DNA of 64,000 bases from an uncultured Erythrobacter sp. (GTDB taxonomy: Bacteria; Pseudomonadota; Alphaproteobacteria; Sphingomonadales; Sphingomonadaceae). This document shows positions 8,585 through 17,756 of this stretch, piece after piece (the first letter of the stretch is position 1; each line of letters starts with the position of its first letter). The notes under the pieces were generated by a model that did no database searches, was not told where the DNA came from, and saw nothing but the letters and a program-made list of their open reading frames with translations. Position numbers and translations under genes: made by a program. The DNA lies in contig CANLVN010000002.1 in the NCBI GenBank assembly GCA_947494705.1, forward strand, positions 916,508 through 980,507, given 5' to 3'.

Positions 8585-9865
8585 TTGAGCACTGAAGCAA
8601 GAGACGGCGAGGGCGGGGCACCCACTCTCGAAAGCGGGTTCGAACTGGTGACAATCCGCCTGCCGGTGGTCGCGACGTTTGCCGCGCTGATCGGCGGTCT
8701 GGCGCTGGGCGTGGCACTGTCCGGTGCCGAGCTTGCGCAATGGCTGACCGAGGCGGTGGCGCTGGTCGGCACCTTGTGGCTGCGTGCCCTGCAGATGACG
8801 ATCATCCCGCTGGTTGCCGCGCTACTGGTGCTCGGTCTGTCGCAGATGGTGCGCGCGGCGAGCGCGGGCAAGGCAGCGCGTCTGTTCCTTGGGTTGGTGC
8901 TGGGCGTGGCGATTGTGGGTGGGCTGTTCACTGCGCTCGTCCTGCCTGTCTTGCTGGCAGCCTTTCCCGTTCCCACCGATGCGGCGGGTTTTCTCGCCGA
9001 TGGCGTCGGGGAGGGGCAGGAAGTGCCCGAAGTGCTCGAATTCCTCAAAAGCCTGATCGCGCCGAACATCATCGCCGCAGCGGCAGAGACGAACATGCTG
9101 CCGCTGACCATTTTCTTTGCGCTGTTCGCCGTAGCGATCACCCGCCTGCCGGATGCGCAAGGAACGACGCTGCTGAAGTTCTTCCACGCGCTCGCCAACG
9201 CCATGCTGCTGATCATCGGCTGGGTGCTGTGGGTGGCGCCCCTGGGCGTGGCGGCGCTGGCTTTCGGAGTGGGCCTCAGGAGCGGGGACGGGGCCTTCGC
9301 CGTGCTGGGCCACTATATCCTCGTGGTTTCGGCCATGGGCGGATTTATCTGGCTGCTCGCCTACGTCCTTGCGGCGACATGGGGTCGGGTCGGGTTGCTG
9401 AATTTTGCCCGTGCGATTCTGCCTGCACAGGCGGTGGCGCTTTCGACGCAAAGCTCGCTCGCAAGCCTGCCCGCCATGCTCGACAGCGCCTCGCGGCTCG
9501 GATTAAGATCGACCACGAGCGAATTCGTGCTGCCGCTTGCTGTCGCGATCTTCCGCGCGACCAGCGTCGCGATGAACCTTGCCGTGGCTCTTTATGTCGC
9601 ACAATTGTCGGGTGTCGACGTGCCGTTCTCGCTGATGATGATCGGCATCCTCGTGGGTGTGATCATTTCCATCGGCTCGGTAAGCCTGCCTGGGTCAATC
9701 AGCTTCGTCATCTCCATCGGCCCCATCGCGCTCGCCATGGGCGTGCCCATCGAACCTTTGGTGCTGCTGGTCGCGGTTGAGATGCTGCCCGATATCATGC
9801 GGACCTTGGGCAACGTGACCATGAATGTCGCGGTGACGAGCGTGGTCGACCGCAGTCGCGATTAG
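8585..9865 (+). CDS. Dicarboxylate/amino acid:cation symporter (DAACS family)
   Basis: A membrane protein of about 426 residues with eight or more hydrophobic segments and DAACS signatures: a Ser-rich hairpin (ALSTQSSLASLPAM), then NLAVALYVAQLSGV and a Gly/Ser-rich re-entrant loop (SVSLPGSISFVISIG). Family members take up glutamate, aspartate or C4-dicarboxylates with Na+ or H+. No ATG fits the N-terminus; a TTG at 8582/8585 or a GTG at 8648 are the candidates, so the start is uncertain. Transcribed divergently from glmM. Confidence 0.8.
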   Translation: MSTEARDGEGGAPTLESGFELVTIRLPVVATFAALIGGLALGVALSGAELAQWLTEAVALVGTLWLRALQMTIIPLVAALLVLGLSQMVRAASAGKAARLFLGLVLGVAIVGGLFTALVLPVLLAAFPVPTDAAGFLADGVGEGQEVPEVLEFLKSLIAPNIIAAAAETNMLPLTIFFALFAVAITRLPDAQGTTLLKFFHALANAMLLIIGWVLWVAPLGVAALAFGVGLRSGDGAFAVLGHYILVVSAMGGFIWLLAYVLAATWGRVGLLNFARAILPAQAVALSTQSSLASLPAMLDSASRLGLRSTTSEFVLPLAVAIFRATSVAMNLAVALYVAQLSGVDVPFSLMMIGILVGVIISIGSVSLPGSISFVISIGPIALAMGVPIEPLVLLVAVEMLPDIMRTLGNVTMNVAVTSVVDRSRD

Positions 9866-9874
9866 GTGTGAGTC

Positions 9875-11083
9875 TTAGCCACGAGGCGGCGCCCCGGCCT
9901 GCTCGTCCTCCAGCCCGCGATTTAGAGCCTCTCCGCGGAAAAGCGGTTCTCCGAACACGAAGCCGACAAGGTTCGGGCTTCCGATATGCTCGAAAAGGGC
10001 GGTCAGCGTTATCAGGATAGGCACCGACAAAAGCGCGCCGGGCACGCCCCATATCCAGGTGAAGTACGATAGCGCGATTAGGATCATCACCGGGCTCATG
10101 GTGAAACGTGCGCCCAGGATAGATGGGGTAACGACATTGGCCTCCACCGTATGCAAGCCGATATAGGCCGCTGCCGGGATCAGGCCGAGCACCACCGTAT
10201 CCGCCGTGCCAAGCCCGAACAGGGCGAGCAGGCCGAACATCGCAATAGGCCCTACGTAAGGAATGAAATTGAGGATCGCGGCAAGGCCGCCCCACATGAT
10301 CGGCGCATCGACCCCCAGCGCCCATGCGCCGGCCGCTACGACCAGTCCGACGCCCGCATTAATGAGACCTACGGTGATGATATAGGCACCGACCCGGTCC
10401 TGAACCTCACGCATGACCCGCGCCGCCTTGACGCTCGACCCGAAACTGGCCCTGTCAAACAGCAGGTGCCTTCGCATTCGAACGCGTGCCTCGATCATGA
10501 AGAACGCCATCAGGAACATGATGAGCACTTCCACCACGACGCTGGGCGTGGCGAAGGCAATCTCTTCGAGAAAGCTTGGCGTGGCGAGCACGACTTCGCG
10601 CCCATCGGGGTCGCCCATCAGGCGGGCCAGTTCCTCGTTCGCCATGGCAACCCAAGCAAATTCGTCGCGCAGTTCGGAAAAGCGCTCACCCACTTGGCCG
10701 GCAATCTGCGGAATTTCGTCAAACAGCGTTACAGCCGGCTGGAGGATGAGAGCGAGAGCGGCGATGAGGATACCGAGAAACACAGCGAGCGCGCCGAGTG
10801 ACGCGAGAACGTTGGGCAGACCGAGCGCGGCAAGCCTGTCGGCCAGCGGCGACAGAAGGATCGTCAGTAAGAGTGCGGATACCAGCGGCAGGAAGACGAC
10901 CGAGCCAATCGACAGAACGAAAGGCAACGCGAGGAACAGCCCAAACCCGATGAGCAGCACGAGCGCACTCATCAACCGCAATTCCTGCTCGGCGAGCATC
11001 ATGCGCCGCTGGTTGCGCGCCCTTGCGGTGTCCGACTGCGCCGGGCTGGCGGTTTGATCGTTCTTTTGCACCGGCTTGTTCAT
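9875..11083 (-). CDS. AI-2E family transporter (PerM/UPF0118)
   Basis: A 402-residue protein with seven or eight predicted membrane helices in the AI-2E exporter pattern: a paired N-terminal helix set, a soluble stretch at about 130-200, and a C-terminal GLINAGVG ... NFIPYVGPI ... GLIPAAAYIGLHTVE signature. Members export diverse small molecules or act as Na+/H+ antiporters, so the substrate is open. It ends ten bases after the DAACS gene, convergent. Confidence 0.82.
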   Translation of the reverse strand: MNKPVQKNDQTASPAQSDTARARNQRRMMLAEQELRLMSALVLLIGFGLFLALPFVLSIGSVVFLPLVSALLLTILLSPLADRLAALGLPNVLASLGALAVFLGILIAALALILQPAVTLFDEIPQIAGQVGERFSELRDEFAWVAMANEELARLMGDPDGREVVLATPSFLEEIAFATPSVVVEVLIMFLMAFFMIEARVRMRRHLLFDRASFGSSVKAARVMREVQDRVGAYIITVGLINAGVGLVVAAGAWALGVDAPIMWGGLAAILNFIPYVGPIAMFGLLALFGLGTADTVVLGLIPAAAYIGLHTVEANVVTPSILGARFTMSPVMILIALSYFTWIWGVPGALLSVPILITLTALFEHIGSPNLVGFVFGEPLFRGEALNRGLEDEQAGAPPRG

Positions 11084-11150
11084 GGACGGATGTCACCTTC
11101 GCGAAACCGCCCTATGCCAGCGCTTCGCACCCGCGCCAAGTCGGCCTTGC

Positions 11151-11774
11151 TCAGTCGTCGTCTCCGCCATCTGACCCGGAGGCCACGACGCCATCGAGTT
11201 CTTCGAGGATGGCGCGGTGCGCGGTATCGTCGTCGATCGAGCGTTGCGGGATGGTGCCTTCGTTGAGCATGTCGGTCAGCGCTGCGCGGGCGCGGCCCAC
11301 GCGGCTCTTGATCGTGCCGACTGCACATCCGCAGATGTTCGCTGCTTCTTCGTATGAGAAGCCGCCTGCGCCCACCAGCAACAGCGCCTCGCGCCGCTCG
11401 GGCGGAAGGGTCAGGAGCGCGCGATGAAGGTCGGAAAGGTGGATTGGCTCCTCCTGCCCCGCCGGAGCGGTCAGGATGCGTTCCGCCACGCCTTCATCGT
11501 AGTCGCCGCGAAAGCGATTGCGCCTCATGTCAGTGAGATAGGCGTTGCGCAGGATCACGAAGGTCCAGGCGCGCATCGAAGTGCCGGGATTGAACCGCTC
11601 CTGTGCGGCCCATGCCTTGAGCATGGTTTCCTGCACGAGGTCGTCGGCCATGTCCGGCCGCCCGCACAGACCGCGCGCGAATGCGCGCAGGTGGGGCACA
11701 ACCTCGGTAAGCTCACGCTTGAAATCAGCCTTGTCGGCAGCCGTCCGTTTTGGACGCGTCTTTTCGTCCGCCAT
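11151..11774 (-). CDS. ecfG: General stress ECF sigma factor EcfG
   Basis: ECF sigma factor of 207 residues. Region 2 (DDLVQETMLKAW, TFVILRNAYLTDMRR) and region 4 (LPPERREALLLVGAGGFSYEEAA, VGTIKSRVGRARAAL) match the EcfG/ECF15 group, which directs the alphaproteobacterial general stress regulon. Its start overlaps the nepR stop (ATGA), the standard nepR-ecfG arrangement in which NepR holds EcfG until phosphorylated PhyR titrates it. A GGAAC/CGTT promoter upstream of nepR suggests autoregulation. Confidence 0.93.
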   Translation of the reverse strand: MADEKTRPKRTAADKADFKRELTEVVPHLRAFARGLCGRPDMADDLVQETMLKAWAAQERFNPGTSMRAWTFVILRNAYLTDMRRNRFRGDYDEGVAERILTAPAGQEEPIHLSDLHRALLTLPPERREALLLVGAGGFSYEEAANICGCAVGTIKSRVGRARAALTDMLNEGTIPQRSIDDDTAHRAILEELDGVVASGSDGGDDD

Positions 11775-12028
11775 CAGGCTTTCTTCCCCATATCGGATGG
11801 TTTTTTGCCTGTCGGATCACTTGCTGAACCCGCTTCCGGGTTGCTGTCGGTTTCGTCGAGTTGGGCGAGGAGATCCTTGAACTGGTCAGGCAAGGGTTCG
11901 TCGACCACAGAATCGTAAAGCTGTTTCAATCCGCTGGTCCATGCAGGCGTCTCCGCGGGGTTCGTCCCCTTGTCGTTGGAAGACTCGCACTTCTTCCCGC
12001 TCTCGGGACTGTCGTCAGATGAAGGCAT
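11774..12028 (-). CDS. nepR: Anti-sigma factor NepR
   Basis: An 84-residue acidic protein with one recognisable segment, LKQLYDSVVDEPLPDQFKDLLAQLD, the two-helix NepR core that binds EcfG or PhyR. Both tails are Ser/Asp/Lys-rich and probably disordered, as in other NepR proteins. Translationally coupled to ecfG. Transcription probably begins about 100 bases upstream from the EcfG-type promoter at 12142-12166. Confidence 0.92.
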   Translation of the reverse strand: MPSSDDSPESGKKCESSNDKGTNPAETPAWTSGLKQLYDSVVDEPLPDQFKDLLAQLDETDSNPEAGSASDPTGKKPSDMGKKA

Positions 12029-12139
12029 GATCAGAATTTCTCAAATTGCGCTCGCTTGTTTGATGATGAGCATTTCCACCCCCGGTATGGGCAATTTGCT
12101 CGGCGCCGCACCGAAATGGCGTGGCGACTAATATTAGGG

Positions 12140-12166
12140 GGAACGACAGCGGCTGGATTTTGTTCC
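12140..12166. promoter_or_regulatory. Palindromic, bidirectional EcfG-type promoter
   Basis: GGAAC at 12140-12144 and GTTCC at 12162-12166 are reverse complements 17 bases apart. Read leftwards this gives GGAAC-N16-CGTT, an exact match to the known alphaproteobacterial EcfG consensus, placed to serve nepR-ecfG. Read rightwards it gives GGAAC-N16-TGTT, one base off, placed to serve the sensor kinase. The two promoters share almost all bases. This favours the kinase start at 12214, since earlier in-frame codons would lie upstream of the transcript. Confidence 0.75.
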
Positions 12167-12213
12167 GTCAAGGCAATGCCCAAAAAGTGCGGGCTATTGA
12201 AAACGACTTTGCC

Positions 12214-13893
12214 GTGGAGACAACGATCAAATCGCGCCCTGTAATATCAAGTGAACCAGCGCAGCAAAATGCGCCTGAAATCAGGAGGACAGGGCCGTCG
12301 GCGCGCGTTCACGCCTTCCTGCTGAGCTATCCGCGTGCATTTCCGGCGTTCATTTTCCTTGCGATTGTCGCGGCGACCCTGATCGGGGTGGCCAGTACCG
12401 AGATCGAAGAGGACCGCTTGGCGCAAACCGAAGCGAGCGTGGATGCCGATGCGGTCGCCGGCGCAATCGAGCGGCGCGGAGAGAGGTTCGCTTCGCTGCT
12501 CGAAATGAACCGGACGCTGTTCTCTGCCATCGGTTCGGTTTCGGATGAAAGGTTCGGCATCCTGATCGCCGAAGTGGCGCGCGACATGGAGGTTCGTGGG
12601 GCAAGCAGTTTCGGCTGGATCGAGGTTGTCGACAGCACTGACGCGCAAGGAGAGCCGATCGCGTCTCTCGCCTTTCTGGCACCGAACCGACCCTCCAATG
12701 AGGCCATCGTCGGCACCGACTTGAACACAGATCCCATTTATGCCGATGCGCTGCGCGAAGCGGCGCGCACGAATGTGGCGACCCTATCCGGAATCAGGCG
12801 CACAGGTTCGGGCGACGAGGGACAGGCAAGCAGCTTTGCCATGATCCTGCCGGTCTACGCGGAAAGGACTGGCGGCGGCGTCGAACAGGGCGATCTTACC
12901 GGGTATTTCTACACCGGTTTCGACACGCGCCGGTTCCTCGCGGATTCTATCGCTCCACTCGACCAGTCCTCCCTTCCTATCGCGCTCTATGACGGCGAGA
13001 TCGCGCCCGAGAACCTGCTCGCGGGCAACGCTTCACAATCGGAATCAGCGCGGCAGGAGGAGCGAACTATCACGCTGGGCGGTCGCAGCATGACTCTGGT
13101 GGTCGAAACCCCTTTCCAAAGTTCGCTGACCCAGGTTTCCATGGCCTTGTTGTTGTTCGGTCTCACGCTGGCGTGCCTGCTGATGCTCGCCGCCCAATGG
13201 CTCGCCGATCGGGCGGGCGACGACCAGAGGCGTCTCGCTTTCCTCGAAGAACAGCACTCGATCCGCAATTCGCTAAGCCGTGAACTTAATCACCGGGTAC
13301 GCAACACGCTGGCTAGCGTGCTTTCGATCCACGCACTTACGCGGCGTCGGTCGAAGACCATGGATGAGTTCGCGGACAGCCTCGAACGGCGCATCCGCTC
13401 TCTGTCGAACACCCACGATTTGCTCGCCGATGTGGAGTGGGGGACCACGCCGATCCGGGACGTGCTGTCGACCGAACTGGCGCATTACGTCGAAGAAGGA
13501 CAGACCGTCGTGCTCGAAGGGCCGGGATTAGAACTGGCACCGGCAGAGGCGCTGTCCTTCGGTCTGGCCATTCACGAGCTGACCACGAACGCCGCGAAAT
13601 TCGGTGCGCTGAGCGTCCCCGAAGGCCGGGTTGAGGTTAAGTGGTACCTTGACGAAAACGTGGCGTCGGACACAAAAATCGCGGTGGTCGAATGGATCGA
13701 GAAGGGCGGACCTCGTGTCGCGGAAGAAAGAACCCGCGGGTTCGGTTCCGACCTGATCGAACGCCTCGTGCCCTCGCAGCTCAACCATCAGGTCGAGCTC
13801 GACTTTCGGGCCGAGGGCGTTCGCTGCAAGTTCGGCGTGCCCGTGCGAAAGGTTAGCGACTTCACCCTGCGAAAGACGCCGCTGCGGTCCTGA
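12214..13893 (+). CDS. CHASE-domain HisKA_2/HWE-type sensor histidine kinase (PhyK-like)
   Basis: A membrane histidine kinase of about 559 residues. After a short N-terminus come a membrane helix (FPAFIFLAIVAATLIG), a periplasmic CHASE sensory domain, a second helix (MALLLFGLTLACLLML), then a HisKA_2 dimerisation domain with phospho-acceptor His360 in ELNHRVRNTL and a C-terminal ATPase domain (IHELTTNAAKFGAL). This kinase class phosphorylates PhyR in related bacteria. Position beside nepR-ecfG and facing phyR makes it the probable input kinase. The start is a GTG; an upstream GTG at 12121 is less likely because the promoter lies downstream of it. Confidence 0.85.
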   Translation: METTIKSRPVISSEPAQQNAPEIRRTGPSARVHAFLLSYPRAFPAFIFLAIVAATLIGVASTEIEEDRLAQTEASVDADAVAGAIERRGERFASLLEMNRTLFSAIGSVSDERFGILIAEVARDMEVRGASSFGWIEVVDSTDAQGEPIASLAFLAPNRPSNEAIVGTDLNTDPIYADALREAARTNVATLSGIRRTGSGDEGQASSFAMILPVYAERTGGGVEQGDLTGYFYTGFDTRRFLADSIAPLDQSSLPIALYDGEIAPENLLAGNASQSESARQEERTITLGGRSMTLVVETPFQSSLTQVSMALLLFGLTLACLLMLAAQWLADRAGDDQRRLAFLEEQHSIRNSLSRELNHRVRNTLASVLSIHALTRRRSKTMDEFADSLERRIRSLSNTHDLLADVEWGTTPIRDVLSTELAHYVEEGQTVVLEGPGLELAPAEALSFGLAIHELTTNAAKFGALSVPEGRVEVKWYLDENVASDTKIAVVEWIEKGGPRVAEERTRGFGSDLIERLVPSQLNHQVELDFRAEGVRCKFGVPVRKVSDFTLRKTPLRS

Positions 13894-13921
13894 TTCCGTG
13901 CGCGAAAGCCAGTTGGTGCGG

Positions 13922-14713
13922 TCAGACGGCCTTGGCCGGCGACCCGAAGAACAAGGCCTGACTGATCGCTGCGCTCACCGATTGCTCGCGGAACGGCTTG
14001 GTCACGAGGTAGGTCGGCTCGGGCCGGTCGCCGGTCAGCAGTCGTTCGGGATAGGCGGTGATGAAGATGATCGGCACCTTCCCGATGGCGAGGATGTCAT
14101 CGACTGCATCGAGACCTGATGAGCCGTCGGCCAGTTGAATGTCGGCCAGCACCAGACCAGGCCGCGTTTCCGCGACTGCGGCAACGGCTTCCGATCGCGT
14201 CGTGGCAGTGCCACTGACCCTGTGGCCCAGCGACACGACGAGGTCTTCAAGCTGCATCGAGATCAGCGGTTCGTCCTCGATGACGAGCACGGAGGTCTTC
14301 TGCTCTTCCTCGATCTCGCGGATTGCCGTGGCCACCAGTTCCTCGATCCGGCTGGCGTCCGTGTCCATGATCTGCGCGGCCTGTCCGAACGTAAAGCCTT
14401 CGAGCGAGGTCAGCAGCAATGCCTGGCGGTTGGTCGGAGTGACGAGGCCGAGTCGCTTCTGCGCGTTACCTTCGGGAGACGACTCGTCGAGCGATCCCTC
14501 TTCGGCGACCGCATCGGTCCAAAGCGAATGAAAGGCACGATAGAGCGCCACCCGCCCACCATCCTGCAGGTCGGCCTGCAGCGCGCGGTCGGCGACAACG
14601 GCTTCGAGGGTCTTTGCAACCCACTGGTCCCCCTTGTCCTGAGACCCGCAAAGGGCCCGCGCATAGCGGCGGAGGAAAGGCAGGCTGTCTGCAATTTGCT
14701 GACCAAGGCTCAT
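13922..14713 (-). CDS. phyR: Anti-anti-sigma response regulator PhyR
   Basis: A 263-residue protein in two parts: an N-terminal sigma-factor-like domain (about 1-130, no DNA-binding function expected) and a C-terminal receiver domain (about 139-255) with phospho-acceptor Asp191 in VLADIQL, acidic pair EDEP at 146-149 and conserved Lys in LVTKPF. Phosphorylation exposes the sigma-like domain, which sequesters NepR and frees EcfG. It converges with the kinase gene, completing the module. No EcfG-type promoter is obvious upstream of it. Confidence 0.95.
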   Translation of the reverse strand: MSLGQQIADSLPFLRRYARALCGSQDKGDQWVAKTLEAVVADRALQADLQDGGRVALYRAFHSLWTDAVAEEGSLDESSPEGNAQKRLGLVTPTNRQALLLTSLEGFTFGQAAQIMDTDASRIEELVATAIREIEEEQKTSVLVIEDEPLISMQLEDLVVSLGHRVSGTATTRSEAVAAVAETRPGLVLADIQLADGSSGLDAVDDILAIGKVPIIFITAYPERLLTGDRPEPTYLVTKPFREQSVSAAISQALFFGSPAKAV

Positions 14714-14940
14714 CGTCGTCTCCAGAAATCAATATCGGTGCCCATGACACAAGCGGACAATCACGCCAAGCTGGAAGCGTCGCGGACGGTCCGAAGGCCC
14801 AATTAGCGGTCAAAAAGCACAGGGCAGTGCTCGCCGACACAAAAATTTTTGGGCTCCCGGGAACCCAACCAAAGGCTCCCGCATTACCCTTTTGTCACCG
14901 CCGACCCCCCTCCCGTCCAAATGGCTGGTGATACGATCCC

Positions 14941-14979
14941 GGAAGGCCTTCACTCGCGACAGTGGAGGCCTTCCTTTTT
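14941..14979 (+). terminator. Rho-independent terminator, possibly ending a small RNA
   Basis: A 14-base stem (one G-T wobble), loop CGCGAC at 14955-14960, then TTTTT at 14975-14979 on the plus strand. No plus-strand gene lies upstream within 200 bases, because phyR begins at 14713 on the minus strand. The hairpin may still help end the minus-strand gene at 15002, but the T-run is on the plus side, so it more likely ends an unannotated plus-strand transcript. The 288-base gap also holds a C-rich run (CCCCCCTCCC) at 14905-14914. Confidence 0.6.
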
Positions 14980-15001
14980 CCGGCGATCAATCCTCGCGCG
15001 A

Positions 15002-16195
15002 TCAGTTTGTGCCCAGCGATTTGCGGTAGATGGCATATTCCCGGTTGATCGAGCTTCCGATCGCATCGGCGATTGCGACCATCCCCTGATTGTCTTCGAG
15101 AATCCAGCCGATTTCAGCGCGCTTCGACTTGAAGTTGCCGACTGAATTTTCGCGGATCTGGCTGATCATCGAAAAAGCAAGCTGGCTTGCGAGCCGCGAA
15201 CCCTGAAATTCTTTGAGCACGCCCATCAAGGGCACACGCATCTCGGAGCCGACCGGTTTGCGGACCCACCGCAGCAGGCGCAGCCACCCGAAGGGCAGCA
15301 TCCTGCCCTTGTTCTTGAGCAGCACGTGATTGATGTCGGGGAAGGTCAGCATGAACGCCACAGGGCGACCATCGAGCTCCGCGATCATGTTGAGCTCTTC
15401 GTGGATGATCGTTTTCAGCTTCTTGCCGGTATGTTTCACTTCCTCGGGCGTCAGCGGTACGAAGCCCCAATTGCCCGACCAGGCGTCGTTGAGGATGGAA
15501 AGTATGATCTCGGCGTCTTCGTCCCAATGGTCCTTGCGGACATAGCGCACCTTGATCCGATCGTTCCGTGTCGTCGACTTTACGATCCGCTGCACGATTG
15601 GCGGGAAGTCTACGGTGATGTCGAGGTCGTAGGTGTAAAGCGTCTTGGCGCGTTCGTAGCCGCAGGCCTCGATCCAGCCCGCATAATGCTCGGGATGGTG
15701 TCCCATCATGATAAGCGGGGGGTGATCGTGGCCACGCACCAGCAGACCCGGCTCTTCCCAGATCGACATCGAGATCGGGCCAACCACCCGGTTCATACCC
15801 TGATCGCGCAGCCAGTCTTCGGCGGTGCGCAGCAGGACCGTGGCGACTTCGGAATCCTCGGCATCGAAATAGCCGAACATTCCCGTGCCCGGCCCGAAGC
15901 CCTGTTCGGGCGGCATATCCAGCGCAAGTTCGTCGATATGCGCAGAAATCCGCCCTACTGCGCGGCCATTGCGATGTGCGATGAACAGTTGCGCGCGTGC
16001 GTGCCGAAAGAAAGGGTTCTTGTCCGGATCGACCAGTTCGAGCTGTTCGCCGCGTAATTGCGGGACCGCGTTCTCGACCTCTGCCGAAAAGGCGCGGCCC
16101 AGGTCCACGAAACGCGCGCGCCCCTTCTTGTCGGTGATAGGTTCAATTCTTATCTGCGCATCCGTCACGCCCGAAACCTCGTAATTTCCGCTCAC
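15002..16195 (-). CDS. GNAT-fold N-acyltransferase-like protein of unknown substrate
   Basis: A 397-residue soluble protein. The N-terminal part (FFRHARAQLFIAHRNGRAVGRISAHID) and the stretch around IWEEPGLLVRG...HYAGWIEACGYERAK resemble GNAT acetyl-CoA-binding folds; a second such unit appears at about 230-330 (LNMIAELDGRPVAFMLTFPDIN). Relatives occur widely in Sphingomonadales, usually as hypothetical proteins. I cannot assign a substrate. Stands alone, divergent from the desaturase. Confidence 0.65.
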   Translation of the reverse strand: MSGNYEVSGVTDAQIRIEPITDKKGRARFVDLGRAFSAEVENAVPQLRGEQLELVDPDKNPFFRHARAQLFIAHRNGRAVGRISAHIDELALDMPPEQGFGPGTGMFGYFDAEDSEVATVLLRTAEDWLRDQGMNRVVGPISMSIWEEPGLLVRGHDHPPLIMMGHHPEHYAGWIEACGYERAKTLYTYDLDITVDFPPIVQRIVKSTTRNDRIKVRYVRKDHWDEDAEIILSILNDAWSGNWGFVPLTPEEVKHTGKKLKTIIHEELNMIAELDGRPVAFMLTFPDINHVLLKNKGRMLPFGWLRLLRWVRKPVGSEMRVPLMGVLKEFQGSRLASQLAFSMISQIRENSVGNFKSKRAEIGWILEDNQGMVAIADAIGSSINREYAIYRKSLGTN

Positions 16196-16334
16196 GTCGT
16201 TTGTCTAAAGTCAAAGCGTCTGTGTCGCGCATTGGCTACCGGCGCAAGCCACTCGATCACTCTTATCATCACAGCGCGTTTGCCCCGACCGCTTCACATG
16301 CGGTAAAGCGGCGCACGACTATCGTACCCGAACC

Positions 16335-17432
16335 ATGACCATGCACCAGCCAATCACCGATCCTGCCTCCAACGCGACCGCCCCAAAGCGGGCGACCCGT
16401 GTCGACTTCCTGAGCGAAGACGACAAGGACATGCTGCGCGCCGCCCGTGACCTGACAAGGGACCTCGGCGAAGCGAAGGGGCGCATCTACTGGACCGACA
16501 TGCTGATCTCGGCCGGGCTGGGATATGGTGGGATCGCGCTGGCGATCCTGACAGAAAGCCTCGCGGTGGCGATAATCGCCGGTCTGGTCGCATCGCTCGC
16601 CTTTTACCGGGCGCTCATGTTCATTCACGAGCTGACGCATATTCACAAGAATGCTCTGCCCGGCTTTCGCACCGGGTGGAACCTGATGGTCGGCATCCCG
16701 CTTCTGACGCCGAGCTTCATGTACGAAGGCGTGCACGTCATCCACCACAAGCGCACGCAATACGGGACGATCGAGGATCCGGAATACCTGCCGCTTGCTT
16801 TGATGAAGCCTTGGAGCCTGCCGCTATTCGTGATCGTTGCACTGCTCGCGCCACTGGCGCTGATCGTGCGCGCAGCAGTGCTCGTGCCGCTGGGCGCTGT
16901 GATCCCGGCAGTCCGCAAATTCACCTGGGAACGCTTTTCGTCGCTCTCGATCAATCCCGACTTTCGCCGCAAGCCACCGGAGGGCACTTTCGCCGGGCGT
17001 GTGCGATGGCAGGAATTGGGCGTATTCGTTTGGTCGTGGCTGCTGATCGGCAGCATCTTCGTTTTCGGCTGGAAGCCGTTGCTCGTGGCCCTGGCGATCC
17101 TCTCGCTCACCGCTTTGCTCAATCAGCTGCGCACATTGGTGGCGCATCTTTGGGAAAATGAAGGCGAGCCGATGACGGTGACCGCGCAGTTCCTCGACAG
17201 CGTCAACGTGCCGCCTCCGGGTTTCGCCGCCGAAGTCTGGGCTCCGGTGGGTCTGCGATATCACGCTTTGCATCACCTGATGCCCTCCATGCCTTATCAC
17301 GACCTGCCTGAAGCACATCGTCGCCTCGCGCGCGAGCTGGGCGTCGGTTCGACCTATGCCGGGGCGAACCATCCGGGCATGGTGGTGCTGGTGGGCAAGA
17401 TCGCGCGCAGCACGATGATCCCGCGCCCGTAA
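16335..17432 (+). CDS. Membrane fatty acid desaturase
   Basis: Integral-membrane di-iron desaturase/hydroxylase of 365 residues. All three histidine clusters are present: HELTH near 101, HVIHHK near 138, and HALHHLMP near 315. Hydrophobic segments lie between them as expected. The family introduces double bonds in fatty acyl chains or hydroxylates lipids and carotenoids; the substrate here is not evident. Single gene; the convergent lipoprotein gene ends six bases later. Confidence 0.87.
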   Translation: MTMHQPITDPASNATAPKRATRVDFLSEDDKDMLRAARDLTRDLGEAKGRIYWTDMLISAGLGYGGIALAILTESLAVAIIAGLVASLAFYRALMFIHELTHIHKNALPGFRTGWNLMVGIPLLTPSFMYEGVHVIHHKRTQYGTIEDPEYLPLALMKPWSLPLFVIVALLAPLALIVRAAVLVPLGAVIPAVRKFTWERFSSLSINPDFRRKPPEGTFAGRVRWQELGVFVWSWLLIGSIFVFGWKPLLVALAILSLTALLNQLRTLVAHLWENEGEPMTVTAQFLDSVNVPPPGFAAEVWAPVGLRYHALHHLMPSMPYHDLPEAHRRLARELGVGSTYAGANHPGMVVLVGKIARSTMIPRP

Positions 17433-17437
17433 CCGGA

Positions 17438-17713
17438 TCAGTCGGCGGGCTGCACTTTGGAGCCTTTCGGCGGAGCGGTCATGCCGGGCGGGTTGCTGCC
17501 ACTTTCCATCGTCGATGGCATTTCGGAAGGCTCCGTCTGCGGCTCCGGGTTCGTTTCGGGCGTTGCCTCGGGCTCTTGCTCGGGGTCGGCCTGCGCTTCG
17601 GCATCGACCGGTATCGTCTCTTCGATGTCCGGCGCTTCCTCAGGCTCGTTCTGGCAGCCGGCAAGCGCCAGCGGCAGGGCTAACCCAACGACAATCGCAG
17701 TAGCTTTGATCAC
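17438..17713 (-). CDS. Small acidic lipoprotein
   Basis: A 91-residue protein with a lipoprotein signal: MIKATAIVVGLALPLALAGC places the lipidated Cys at residue 20. The mature part is almost entirely Pro, Glu, Thr and Ala, so it is probably an extended, disordered periplasmic chain. The start is the GTG at 17713, chosen because it begins the signal peptide exactly. No known family recognised. Confidence 0.75.
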   Translation of the reverse strand: MIKATAIVVGLALPLALAGCQNEPEEAPDIEETIPVDAEAQADPEQEPEATPETNPEPQTEPSEMPSTMESGSNPPGMTAPPKGSKVQPAD

Positions 17714-17756
17714 TCGGTGTCTCCTCGATGAAAGGCACCATAGCGTCTCGCAGCGG

